Assembly: GCA_013420905.1 (NCBI GenBank)
Contig: JAAXNY010000011.1
Coordinates: 2,976,001 to 3,040,000 of the forward strand
Length of the DNA: 64,000 nt
Source of the DNA: Collybia mongolica
Lineage: Eukaryota; Basidiomycota; Agaricomycetes; Agaricales; Clitocybaceae
Direction of reading: 5' to 3'
The notes under the pieces were generated by a model. The model made no database searches and was not told where the DNA came from. It worked only from the letters and a program-made list of their open reading frames with translations. Numbering within the stretch: position 1 is the first letter of the stretch; every line of letters starts with the position of its first letter. Of the stretch, positions 1 to 11,474 are shown in pieces. Both the position numbers and the translations under genes were made by a program.

Positions 1-3000
1 GTAATGGCCAAAAGTGGGCAGCAGGGGGTCATTATAATAACAAGCAGCTGACTAACAAGCTTATATTGCTAAATGGTTAATCTGCATGCTTTATGCACAT
101 GACATGTAACCTTGAGGCCTTGTATTTGACTGTCCAAAATATTGCATTTTTGTGCATTAAATAAGTAATGGTAACTATGATTACGTAAGCAATTTGGACA
201 GTCTGTATGGACTCCATGAGGAGTTGTTCCAAGCTGGGTCTGGGCATCCAAGTAAAAGTGTGGATCTATGGACTTAGCTTTGACTTGGCTCAGGTGCTGT
301 CAGTGATGCAACAATAACAGTTACTGCAGAATATCAGAGAGTAGAAGAGGAGATAGAGAGCTGAGAAGACCTGTCTGTATTGCAGAGAATAGATGAGATC
401 AAGACTACAGAACAAGTAGCTAGAGGTGCAGTATATATACAACTACCTAAGGGGGACCAGAGTAGAATAAATGTGGAGAGAGGTAAACCAAACACACCCA
501 GGGTAGTGCACAGTGTCAATCAAATGATGAATTGGAATGATGGGAGTGATGGGAGAATTTTAACTACTGGGGATAGATAAATTAACAGCTGATCCCACTA
601 GATAAAAGATAAGATAAAATCAAAAAGATGGAGATAAGATTGGAGTATAATTTTCATAACAGATGCAGACTGCCAATTAAGCAGGGCTCCCTGCCAAAGA
701 GGATCTGAGCTCAGTCTGCAGACATCTGCATTTATCTGTGTGGTCTGTGTGGCTCACGTGGCTCAGTGTAAAGTCCCCAGAGAAACTACTGAGTTGGTTT
801 TGTATTTGGAATATACAAATATGGATCTACATTTTCAAGTTTGTTGATTTATTGCAACAACCTGGTTCTAAAAATATAAAATAAAGTTAATCAAAAAAAA
901 CATAAGGACTTGTATCTACCAGTAATGGCCCTCTACCTCAAGTCTGCAATGGGATCAGTTTTGGGGAAGGTATAGGGCAGGAACAGATGGATCAGAGGTG
1001 GCAAGAATAGTACATGTGTATAGGGCTGTCACTTTGTGTAAAAAACCATAAATGGCAATAATCAACTGGAACATAGTGGAAATGAAAAAAGTCATTTTAC
1101 ATAAATTAAGCTCCTTTATGAGTCAACTAACTGCCCTTAATCTATGGTAGTTGAAGGAAATTGTATTCCATCTGCTGATATATGCCACTGAGTGGGGTGT
1201 CAATTAAAATATGTTATTGTCAAAGGTAATCAATCCTAAAACCTGGACCTCTCACTGGGCCTCAGGGCCAGGGCCAGGTCCAGCAAAAATAAATCAGACC
1301 TGGCCAGACTGGAACCTGGACAGTCTATTCTCAACATGAAAGTCTGATGGGGTCCAACATACAATGCTACATTGTGCTGAGTCATTACATGCTATAAGAT
1401 CAATATTAGAATATAGCAATGATGTGCTTATCTATATTGTAGCATGTAGATATGTTCATCTGCAAGCTGGGGACTAAGGCCAAGATATCCAAAAAGTGCA
1501 GGAAACTTCATGTGCTCCAGCTCAGTGGCAATGAAGGGGATAGAGTCAACATGTTCTGCTTTCTTTTGGGCATGAGTCCCTCAATGTTCTGTCAACAGTC
1601 CAAACTCACTGGAACTCATGCATACTGTAGCATGGCTGATAGGGTCTACCAGGTGTTCTCCTCAGCTTAGGGTTCCTACTCTTTACAATGCTATTCCTGC
1701 TGTTGAAACTCTCCATACTGCATTTTACAACTGCTTGAAGAAATCTAAGTATGCTGCTTTCTACCCAGCATTGGATACTGCCTGTAAAAATCTCAATGAC
1801 CACTATGAGGAGACAGCTGATTCTGATTGTTAAACTATTTCTAATGCAACCTTGGTTTACCTGTGTGATAGTATTACATCCTACAAGAAAAATAGACTAC
1901 TTCAAGAAACATTAGAACATTGTTTTGCAAGATGAAGTTATTATATTGGCAAAGAAAATTGTGAGCTTTCACCCTGTCTACTATCCAATCCTAGCCTTAC
2001 CATTCCAGTTCAATGGACATTACAAAATATTCAACACAGAGCACTCTGATGGGAATGCAGCACCACCTCAACAAAAGAGGCAGAGACCAAAGGACTCCTA
2101 TGAACTTATGATACTGATTCTGATGAATCAGATGTAAACAATGACACCTCACTGATGGCCAAATTTCAATAATATCTCAATACAGCTGATATCCTACTAC
2201 ATCAGCAAAAGCAACATGTCTTTAACTTTTTCACTTTCCTGGCTTTGACTCTGAATGAGACTTTGTGCTTGCTTTCCCAGGTACTTTGACTTTGCAAGTC
2301 ACTTTCTCTATTACTATGGAGACTTCTGGTGCTTTACATTTATTGAACTCTCTGACTTTGTTAAACCTCTAGTCAAGCAATTTCAAATAATAACAGTAGA
2401 AAGCAAACATGGATTTACCAGAGGTAGAGAACAAAGTTGATTTTATTTATTTATTTGTTTACAGTGTATTGGCAGGCCAAGTTGGTTTGATCAATGCCAA
2501 TGCAGGCTTTGTCACAAGAGAAAGATCTGAGCCTAGTATATTGCAAAGGTGTCATCAACAATCAGATGGCCCCATCTATATAGGTACATTGGGAAGTACT
2601 ATGAAGTAAATTGGAAGCCTATATCAGCCTGCTAGGGCTGTGCAAATGATACAGATGTAACACACATCAGTAAGGAGTAAACTAATAATTGCAAAAGGAG
2701 GTATGAGGGGTGTCACAGGGTAGGTAGAGTTGCATGGAGGTATCTTGAGGTGTATGACAGCATATAAGTGAGTATAAGATAACACAAGGTATATCCAGGC
2801 AACTAGATGTTTGGTGCATATGCACCCCCTTGCACAAAGTATTACCTTGATGTACCTATATACACAGGGCTGTCCAATTGTGGATGGCCCCTTTGCAATA
2901 TACTAAACCTGGATCTCTTTCTTGTGACAAATCCTGCTTAGTCCTTAGGTGCCCCCCTTCCCTGTGCAGCTGAGTATTGCCATTACAGTGGCATGTGGTG

Positions 3001-3700
3001 TGTATAGTGATAGAGCAGAGCAAGGTGTTTTTGAGATGCTACACATGAGGCACCATTACACTGACAAGCAAAAAAGCAAAAACAATCCCACTCTCAACCC
3101 AAAGTCCCAACCCCACTCCATTGGATTTGCAAGAAATATGCCATTACACCAAAAAAAAAAAAAAAGAAAAAAAAAAGAGTATTAAAAAAAAACAATCTCA
3201 AATTACAAAACCTAAGACCAAGGCGGAAAAAAAAGAAAAAAAAAAAGACTTTCCACCCCCCAACCCACCCCCCAAAACGTACCCACCCACTCCCTGGTAT
3301 CAGGGCTCAGCCTCCTCACCATATCCATAAATCCATCCATACAAATCCCCAGAACTGCAAATTGGCCACATCAGACTTCAACCCTCCTCCAAAACCAAAG
3401 CCAAAAAAAAAAGGACATTTACCAACAACCCTCCACAAATTGAAATTCTTCAATGAACTATACATCCACAAACTCCTCCGCCTCCCATGTAACACACTCG
3501 GTTTAGAAAATTTTTTTTTTTTCAACGTTCAGTCAGTACCCAGTCCCAAATCTCTGACATATTCTGGACAAAGTTGACAGAAACAGAATCCCAGCCCAGA
3601 CCAGCCGAAACTCTTGATGACACATTTTCTTTATAGCGAGCCGAGCCCCCCCACCACCATTGCCTCATCACACCCTGCAGCAGAAATCCGAATAAATTAA
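1..3700. repeat. AT-rich degenerate repeat region
   Basis: No intact gene is visible. The stretch is AT-rich, full of short interrupted reading frames, and ends in low-complexity A-rich sequence (about 3150-3250). A decayed hAT transposase fragment lies at about 1620-2140 and is listed separately. Around 1240-1330 there is a GC-richer patch of GGCCAGG/CCTGGAC motifs that resembles the patch near 13240-13280, possibly ends of related non-autonomous elements. I see no clear terminal repeats or target duplications here. Confidence 0.5.
1618..2137 (+). pseudogene. hAT-family transposase fossil
   Basis: In broken frames this stretch reads like the middle of basidiomycete hAT transposases: a segment with LYNAIPAVETLHTAFYNCL, then KYAAFYPALDTACKNLNDHY, which resembles the usual region where the transposase recounts its partner and substrate helices before the C-terminal dimerisation domain. 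An in-frame stop follows at about 1831, and later pieces are in other frames. It is therefore a dead fragment. The family call rests on motif resemblance only. No terminal inverted repeat was found around it. Confidence 0.5.
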
Positions 3701-3912
3701 ATCATAAAACACCACTGATAGATAGATCACCAGTCGAGCACGTAAGCCTCAAGAGTCAAAAAACTTAAAATTATAAATACCAGCATGTCCAACACAACCC
3801 AGCCCCAGCCTCACCCCCACCCATCACCTAAACAAACGCCCAACCGTCCAAGCACGCTGCACACCTCATACACCGTACACCGTACACCCATACCCACCCA
3901 CCACACATCCGC

Positions 3913-5318
3913 CTAAAGCACGACGCACCCCGTCCCCATCCCACAACACCACCGCACACGCGCCCCTTCTTCCCCATCCCCATCCCCACGCACGCGGCCG
4001 CCCGGAGGACTCGCACCCAGCCCCATCCCCAGCCCCATCCCCATCCCCGCAGGCCGACCAGTCTTCTGCATCTATCCGAGCGGGGGGGGGGGGGGGTGGT
4101 TAGCGTTTGCCGTCTGTTTTGTGTTTTGTATTTGGGGGAGAAAAGGGGGAAACAAACGCACCCGGTTGTACTTGCGGATCTCGCGGACGAGGTCCGTGAA
4201 CGCCTCGTCGACGTTGATGCGGAGCCGCGCGGAGGTCTCGAGGAATGGGCAGGCGAAGCTTTGCGCGAGGGTGCGGCCTTCTGTTGGGGTGGATGGGTAA
4301 GGCGCGTCGTCAGCGCGCCATTCACGTTCAAAAAAATGTTTTGGGGGGAGGGGACGGGGGGGTTGCATGCGCATTGCGGCGGGACAGAGCGAGAGAGAGC
4401 GAGAGAGAGAGAGAGGGCGACAGAACGGGAACGGGACGGGACGGGGGACAACTCACCACTCCTGCTAACTGCGCGCTCGTACTCCAGATCGCACTTGTTC
4501 GCGACGAGGAGCATTGGGAACGCCTCCTTGTCCTTGACGCGCAGGATCTGCTGCTGCAGGTGCGGGAGCTCGTCGAACGAGAGGCGCGAGGTGATCGAGT
4601 ACACCAGGAGGAAGGCTTCGCCCGTGCGCATGTACTGGTCGCGCATCGCCCTGCGGTAGGGAGAGAGGGAGGGAAGGGGTGAGATGGGGGCATGAGGTAA
4701 ACGGGGGGGATAGGAAGGAGGGGACGCACCCGTACTCGTGCTGCCCGGCAGTATCGAGGATATCCAGCAACGCCACCTCCTCGTCGATCACGCACTGCTT
4801 GCGGTACGAATCTGGAAAACGTAAACGCGTCTGAGTAAGTACCAGCCTTGTCATAGCCATACCGGCCCCGGCACCCCGCGCCCCGCGCCCCGTGCCCTGC
4901 GCCCTGCGCCCAGTACCCGTGTCCCCCCCCCTCCCCCGCAGTAGGTGATAGTGAACCCGGGGAAGGGGGGGAACCGGAGCGGGGGAGGGTAGATGTAGAT
5001 GTAGATGGGAGGGAGGCGCCGGGGCGGGGATATGGAGGCTGAGGTAACTCACCCTCGATGGTGGGGTCATACTCGTCGGGAAAGTGGCCCTGGATGAACT
5101 GGATCGTGAGTGCGGATTTCCCGACCGCTGGTTTGGGGGAAGAGAGGGGTGGTGGTGGTGAGTGAGTGAGTGGGTGGGTGGGGTGGATGGGATGGGGACG
5201 CACCGCCTCCGCCGACGACGACGATTTTGTATTCACGTAGGAACTGCGCTTGGGACTGGGTAGGTGGGGGTGAATGAATGGGTTTGGGGTTGGATGGGGG
5301 ACGTACTCTGGATGACAT
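3913..5318 (-). CDS. RAS: Ras-type small GTPase, 7 exons
   Basis: Membrane-anchored GTP switch of the Ras subfamily. Exons (complement): 5307-5318, 5204-5255, 5053-5127, 4730-4811, 4457-4650, 4162-4280, 3913-4065, giving 228 residues with all frames closing. Seen in the protein: the P-loop GGGAVGKS (residues 19-26), effector loop YDPTIE (41-46), DTAGQHEYG (66-74), NKCD, ETSA, and a C-terminal CaaX box CVVL preceded by a Cys pair suited to palmitoylation. Compared with canonical Ras, Gly13 is Ala (codon GCG, split by an intron), Glu62 is His and Val29 is Pro; Gln61 is kept. A C-terminal Leu normally directs geranylgeranyl rather than farnesyl transfer. The short first exon encodes four residues. 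A C14 run lies in the last intron between a CTAAC branch-like motif and the acceptor. The gene is divergent from the Ste7-type kinase 2.1 kb away. Confidence 0.9.
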
Positions 5319-7411
5319 GGGTTTAGTGTGTGGATTGGGGGTTAGAGATTGTGCTTGTGCTTGTGCTTGTGCTTGTGAAGAATGTGGGTATATGTACAGT
5401 GTGTGATCCTCGTCGATACCCGAGTCAGGGAAACTAATAATGTGCGAGATGCAAGAGAGGAGAGAAGAGGAGTGCGAGAGCTGTAAAAACGATATCAGGG
5501 TAGAGTTTACCTTGGTGGCTGTGGCCAACCCGCTGGGACCCTGCGCCGGGGCCTGATCGCCGGTCACGCTACCTACGCCTAAATGGCATACGTCACCGGC
5601 ACGAGCTCCATGCCAGTGATTGCCGTCCTCTGATGAGTGTGAGACTCGGACTGATCAAGCGCATGACCCATAAAGCTCAATAGCCTGGAAACAGGGCACT
5701 GGCCCGTATGTCAAACGACGACCTAGACTTTTTTACCGTGCAACGCAACGGACCCGGAGATGAGGAATTATTGAATGGCGTGTCGCCCAAAGTGCCAAAA
5801 CGAGGGGAAGGAATAGAAGTTAGAACTCAGCCGTCAAGAAATGCCCAAGGATCGCTGGACGTGACGCGTAACGGCCCGACGGATTCGGACATAACGGGCC
5901 CCGGGGTCTGGTCTGGGCATGTCTATAAATATGTCTTTGGGACCGGATATGCCCGATGGTGTCGTTTCCTATGAGGTTGTGAATCGTCCCCAACTTATGT
6001 TCCTATTCGAGCTCTTGTGAAGAGCCGCCTCATCCTTCCTACCACCGGCGTTGTGGAGTGGCTCAACTCGGTTGCTTATGCTGAACGGGTCGACCAGATC
6101 TTCCGCTGACCGGTTTTTGCGACGTACGATAGCTTCGAGACAGGGGGACTGTAGCCTCTTTTGACAAAACATTGCCTGGATCCGCCATACGTCGCCGTCA
6201 TTTTCGATCTTCGCGTGGCAGCGACATTTACTGCCTTGATCTATCATCACGTTCCATGTCAAAGGCCCCGGAGAAACCACAGGTTAGAAAAGTCTTCACT
6301 GCATTTGGTCGGCGTGGTACAGCCTAAGGTAGGACCGTTAACGTTTCTATCATCGATGCATGATCTGGAAGAGTTGCGTGTTCTTCCGTATCATCCCACA
6401 TCAAAGATCGCGCACGCCAGGCTTCAAAACCTCGCATCCGTACATATATACATACACACACCAATTACAAATTCAAATGCATCACATCTAACTCGCGACT
6501 TCACATGATCATGCATCTTACAATAACTCACCTCGGGGCAATGCACCTCCGGGGGTCGATCTCCGATGAGCACGAAGCTGATTCTCCCTTCAACTGACCC
6601 ACCAGGGTATACCATGAATGGGCTGCAATGATGATCATGCACATGATGGCCCTTGTGGTGATGAAAGCCGATTGCGTCGCGCGAACGAGAGACCTCGAAG
6701 AAATCATGTAGCGTGATATACATCAACGATTATACAGAGCCCCACACGTGTACGGATCCGGAGGCGCTGTTACCCAGAGGAAAGAATTGCCTCATCCGGA
6801 CCCAGGCACGGTTTATATATTTATTTGCGGATGCTTGATACGCAAGGCCGGGTATAGCCGATGCGAGTTTTGTTCCCCTCTTGCTGCTCACGCCTTCTTC
6901 GTTCGTTCGTCCGAGTTTGTTCCAGTGAAGAAAAGAGTCCGTGCCCATCAGTTTTCCTCCTCCATATCACTTGCATGATGAATCCTCCCTCCATTCGTAG
7001 CACCCAACATCCCCGACGACAACAGCAACGACAGCAGCAGGCACACCGCAACCTCGGGCTGGTATCGTCAGTAGTCACCCATCACCGTCGCAACCGTCAG
7101 ATAACTCCATCGTCATCGCGCGGTGGGGCAAGCCCTGACCCGAGCCGTCATATCGTGAGGGACCCCACTGCCCATAACGGGAAAAGCGGGTGCTAATTTT
7201 GCTATCCGCTACCCTTTTTTTTTTCCATTCCGTGATCACCGAGGTGAGCGCGCTCTCCGCTTATTGTAACTCGTAACCATGGCGCCACGCCGCTTCAACA
7301 CCATACTCTACTCTATTCTCGTCCCCCCCCCCCTCCCTCTCCGTCCACAAACCCACACTCACCGCCGTGTACTTATTATTGTTTTTCCGTTTACACAGGA
7401 CAAAAAAAACG
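5319..7411. other. Intergenic region between ras and ste7 starts
   Basis: About 2.1 kb between two divergent start codons, so it should hold both promoters. Pyrimidine/purine-biased stretches lie just upstream of the ras start (a GCTTGT repeat at about 5352-5376) and just upstream of the kinase start. Scattered short open frames (for example around 5700-6730) show no recognisable domain and are not called. Confidence 0.5.
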
Positions 7412-9266
7412 ATGTCCACACCCACCGGCACGCCCTTACGCACAAAGCGCAACTTCAAGTCTCTCCAGCTGCCCATCCCCGCCTCCTCCTCCTCGTCTAC
7501 TCCACCCCCACCCCCACCTCCGCCGAAAGACACCTACCCAAACCCGCTCGCCACCCGCAGTCCCCCCGCCCCCGGCGCAGGGCCCACAGGCAACGCCAAC
7601 GCGAACACCGACCCGAACACGCACGCAAACACGCGGCCACCCCCGCTCGGCGGCGGGCTCACCCTCGACTCCGCGCTGGGCACGGGCACAGGGATGGCGA
7701 CGGGGCGGCGCAGCGCGATGCACGCGACGCTGTCGAGCACGCTCGCGCAGCTGGACATGAACGCGGCGGCGGACTTCCACCCGCAAGACGCGGACCTGCG
7801 GGTGCTCGCTGAGCTGGGGCAGGGGAACGGCGGGAGCGTGGTGAAGGTGGAGCATGTCCCGACGGGGACCATCATGGCGAAGAAGGTGCGTTGGCGTTGG
7901 CGTTGAGTCGTCGGCGTTTGGTATTGCGATGGGTGCGCTGACTGACTCGCTGTGTGTTGTGTGTTGTGTTTGTTTTGTGCCCGTGTGTAGATCGTGCTCA
8001 TCGACGCGAAGCCGGCGGTGCGGAAGCAGATCCTGCGCGAGCTGCAGATTATGCTCTCGTGCCGCTCCGCGCATATCGTGTCGTCGTACGGCGCGTTCCT
8101 CGCGGAGCCGAATATCTGCATCTGCATGGAGTTTATGGACAAGGGCTCGTTCGACGGGATATACAGGGCGATCGGGCCCGTCGATATCGAGGTTGTCGCT
8201 ATGGTCGCGCTGGCGGTGCTGCAGGGCCTGACGTACCTGTATGACGTGCATCGGATTATACACCGCGGTGAGTGCTGGGATAACTCTATGTTGGAGCGAT
8301 GGAGCGTTGAGTTTGTGGGGGGGGGGGGGGGGATTTAGATATCAAGCCGTCGAATATATTGTGTAATTCGCAGGGGGAGATCAAGCTCTGCGATTTTGGC
8401 GTGTCGGGCGAGCTGATCAACTCGATCGCGCACACGTTTGTCGGGACCTCTATTTACATGAGTGTACGTCTCCCCCCCTCCTGCCCTGTTCCCGTGCTTA
8501 TCTCCTCTCACCCACACCCCCGCCCCACACCCCTATACACAGCCCGAACGTATCCAAGGCGCCGAATACTCCGTCAAGTCCGACGTGTGGTCCCTCGGGA
8601 TCACACTTATCGAGCTCGCGCGCGGGCGGTTCCCCTTCTCCGACGAGGACCCGTACGACCCAGCCGACTCTGAGGATCTCTCCGAGGATGACTGCGCCGA
8701 TGATGACAATGACGGGCACAATGACGACGCGGATACGGACACGGACCCCGGGAAGACCACGACGCACCGCGCGTCGCTCGTGCCCCCTGCTTCGGGAAAG
8801 AGCTCGGAGAGAGGGAGCGGGACGGCGGGGGGGCGGAGGGCGCGGCGTATTAGTAAGCGCAGGAGTAAGGGCGTGAGCTTGCATGGGGGCGGGCTGACGA
8901 TGAGTATTATTGAGCTGATGCATCATATCGTGAGGGAGCCTGCGCCGCGGCTCGGCTCTGGGTCGGGGTCGGGGGTGGGGGCGGACAGGAACGAGAACGG
9001 GAATGGGAAGGGCGGAGGTGGAGGCGGGAGCGGGGGGTTCCCCCGGGAGGCGGAGGAGTTTGTAGATGCGTGTTTGGTGAAGGACCCGGAGGTGCGGTGT
9101 GCGCCGGGGGGGTTGTTGGTGAGTTGAGTTGTGCTTTTGTGGGTTTTTTTGGTTGGGAGAGGGCTGATGTAACCTTTACTGTTTGGGGGGGGGGTAGGGA
9201 TTTGCGTGGATGGATATGGCGAGGGGGTCGGGGTTTGATCTACGGGAGTGGGCGAGTACGTTTTAG
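7412..9266 (+). CDS. STE7: Ste7/Fuz7-type MAP kinase kinase, 5 exons
   Basis: Dual-specificity kinase that activates a MAP kinase, of the mating/invasive-growth (Ste7, Ustilago Fuz7) type. Exons: 7412-7885, 7991-8267, 8339-8463, 8543-9118, 9198-9266, giving 506 residues. A Ser/Pro/Asn-rich N-terminal region (1-125) precedes the kinase domain: LGQGNGGSV glycine loop, MAKK with catalytic Lys158, HRDIKPSN at 249-256 with Asp251, DFG at 269-271, activation-loop Ser279 and Thr283 (the MEK S-x3-S/T pair), then GTSIYMSPERIQG. Between the kinase core and the last helix there is an unusually long Asp/Glu-rich insert followed by a basic patch ([13 protein letters not shown]) and a Gly-rich stretch. The tail WMDMARG...WASTF is typical of the fungal family and fixes the last exon. 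Introns contain G runs next to acceptors. Divergent neighbour: ras. Confidence 0.9.
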
Positions 9267-10021
9267 GCGGGGGTGGGCGTGGGGCGGGGATGGGTTTTTT
9301 TTTTATGGGGGGTTTGGGTTTGGGTTTTGTGGGGCTTGGGTTTTGGGTTTGTGTAGGGATTAATGCTTATGGTCGTTTGAGGTTTTTATTTATATATATG
9401 CTTTGTATTTGTGTCTTGTTTGTGGTGGTGTCTGGGGTGGAACGTCGTTTTCACAGTTGTATGTAATTCAGTCGTCTGACGCGTCGAGACTTTTTTTTTG
9501 TTCTTGCAGTCATGTTTTGTTATCTTCGTATCTTGGGGATTCCGTTCTGGTGTTCAATTTTCAGGGTTTCTTATCACCATTTTGACTTTTGATGCCAGAT
9601 GGGATCTGTCTATTGGCCTATTGGGTTTTTTTTTTAGGCATTGGTTGGAAGATTCCTTTTGAATGCTCCCCGAAAGGCTGGTGTTAGTGCCAGATGTTTA
9701 TTGATACCATGAACACAGAGGACCTCTGTCGAGCTGGATCTGACCGTCTAGGACAGGACGAGAGACTCCTGGAATCGCGCATGCGGCAAATGCTCCAAGG
9801 ACAGCCAAAAGGTGAGGGTTCTCTCATTGGTACTTGGTCCGCACTAGAGAAGGCCACTTGTGGCCCGTGGTTGTACTGTAGTTGATGTTCGGACACCACG
9901 CTGTCATCGCATGTAACTCCTCATGGTCCCCCGGGCCTGCACTTTGATATCCTGGAGTCATGATATATAATGTATGATTGACAATGGAAGTGATAAGAGT
10001 CGCCTTTTTTTTTCGGTTATG
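9267..10021. other. Downstream region of ste7, no gene seen
   Basis: T/G-rich sequence after the kinase stop codon, probably 3' UTR at first, then unassigned sequence up to the hAT element. A 63-codon frame near 9694-9885 has no recognisable domain and is mirrored by an open frame on the other strand, so it was not called. Confidence 0.5.
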
Positions 10022-10029
10022 GGCCCCCC

Positions 10030-11095
10030 TAGGGCTGCGCACCGTAACCGTACATGATGGCTGTACGGCCGTAATTGTACGGGTCCCGATACCGTACCGT
10101 TGGGGCGAAAGATGTAGGTCAAACGGCCGTACAGGATACGGGCCGTATACTGTATCCAGCCATAGGATGACGGGTGGAAACGGCCGTCGACGGTTTGCGT
10201 TCACATGTGATCGTGTGACCACTCAACATGACCAATTTCAACATATTGCTATCAACATGACTGAAATCTAAGGCTGTGGCTTCCGCGTGTTTGGTCACCT
10301 CTCACCTCTGGATCAGCTCACAAGACCTTCGTTTAGATATTTAGAGCCTCATGATAGCTTTGCTTTATTTCCTGCAACATCAGTTGACATTTCTTCTCTA
10401 TTTCCGGCAGTCTAACAATGATGGTTTTAGTTTCGTGACTGTGCACTCGTATCATATGAACAAGACTTGACCTTTGCTCATTCAGACACTTATGGTGGTT
10501 GGTCACAAGCCCCAGCCATTGAAGACACCGCCTGACCAAGCCAATCATCTCGGCCAATTCATGCCACCTGTGTTCGAAGATAAAAGGAGCCTCACATATG
10601 CGTCCTCAGGCTACCATCACATCCCCGTCATGCAAGCTCATTCTAAACTGGCATCAGCAGACAACTTTCCCTGGTATCTCTCCAAAGGCGATGACGAGCC
10701 TCTCCCATCCCATGCGCCTACCGATGGAACAACTCCCGCTGTTACAGTTGAGCGAATATTTTCTGGTGGCCGTGATACGATTTCTCTGCGACATGTGAGT
10801 CTCCAGCTGCAGACTGTTTGCACATTGATGTTGGTCAAGCAGCGCCTGAGGCTCTCTCATGCAGCTATTGACAAAGTCCTTTAAATGTGGTCTCAAAGTA
10901 GCACAGATTGATAGAAATTGACAATGTGTTCAGTATGAATACGTACCGTACCGCCGTTTTCGGCCGTATAAACCCCTGTACCGTACCATCAAAATTTTTG
11001 GTTTAACTTTACAGTACGGGTGATGGTTGATTTTATACTGTAAGCAAGCCGTCAATATACGGCCATAAGCCAATACGGTACGGTGCGCAGCCCTA
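10030..11095. mobile_element. Non-autonomous hAT element, 1066 bp, with 8-bp TSD
   Basis: The two ends are inverted copies: the left begins TAGGGCTGCGCACCGTA and the right end read on the other strand begins with the same 17 bases. Directly outside lie identical 8-bp copies of GGCCCCCC (10022-10029 and 11096-11103), the target duplication size of hAT elements. Subterminal regions are packed with short CCGTAC/GGCCGTA motifs in both orientations, as expected for transposase-binding repeats. Inside is only the C-terminal piece of a transposase (listed separately), so the element must depend on a helper. Confidence 0.9.
10474..10884 (+). pseudogene. hAT transposase C-terminal (dimerisation) fragment
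   Basis: The last ~60 codons of this frame read like the end of the hAT dimerisation domain: TVERIFSGGRDTISLRHVSL followed by QTVCTLMLVKQRLRLSHAAI. In this family the motif VERxFSxGRD marks the C-terminal helix pair that dimerises the transposase. The catalytic core is absent, so this is an internal-deletion derivative sitting inside the 1066-bp element. The upstream part of the frame shows no recognisable transposase sequence. Confidence 0.7.
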
Positions 11096-11247
11096 GGCCC
11101 CCCATGGCATGTATGATTTTTTTTTTTGGAATGTAGAGAAGACGACTCCTGCCTTTAGGCCTTTCAGATATGCTACATGTAGAGGATATTATGCTCTGCA
11201 TGCATGAGCTGTGGGATCTCACATTATATATCAAGGCTAAGTACATA

Positions 11248-11457
11248 CAGTGGCTCAAAAAACTGCCCCAATGTTTGTACATTTTTGAAAGATCAATATG
11301 GTATGAAGTGCTGACATAAGCAGGGGACCTGGGGTAATTATGTAAGATACTATGACATCGTGGCTTTCCAATGGACCCTGGATCATGTGATTTGGATCAA
11401 AACCCATTAAGCTATAGGCCAAACAAAATGATTACTCATTGGGGCAGTTTTTTGACC
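11248..11457. repeat. Left terminal inverted repeat of Tc1 element
   Basis: About 210 bp, inverted copy of 12645-12855. The outer end carries GGCTCAAAAAACTGCCCC and the inner end carries the same motif in reverse (GGGGCAGTTTTTTGACC), so each arm is itself bounded by two oppositely oriented copies of the putative transposase-binding motif. Confidence 0.85.
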
Positions 11458-11474
11458 CTCTATTAATTTTCTAT

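Noticed and set aside
3150..3260. A-rich tracts as a possible poly-A tail of a non-LTR element
   Set aside because: No upstream endonuclease or reverse transcriptase coding sequence; treated as low complexity.
7436..8263. 275-codon minus-strand frame opposite ste7
   Set aside because: Arg/His-rich antisense shadow of the MAPKK exons.
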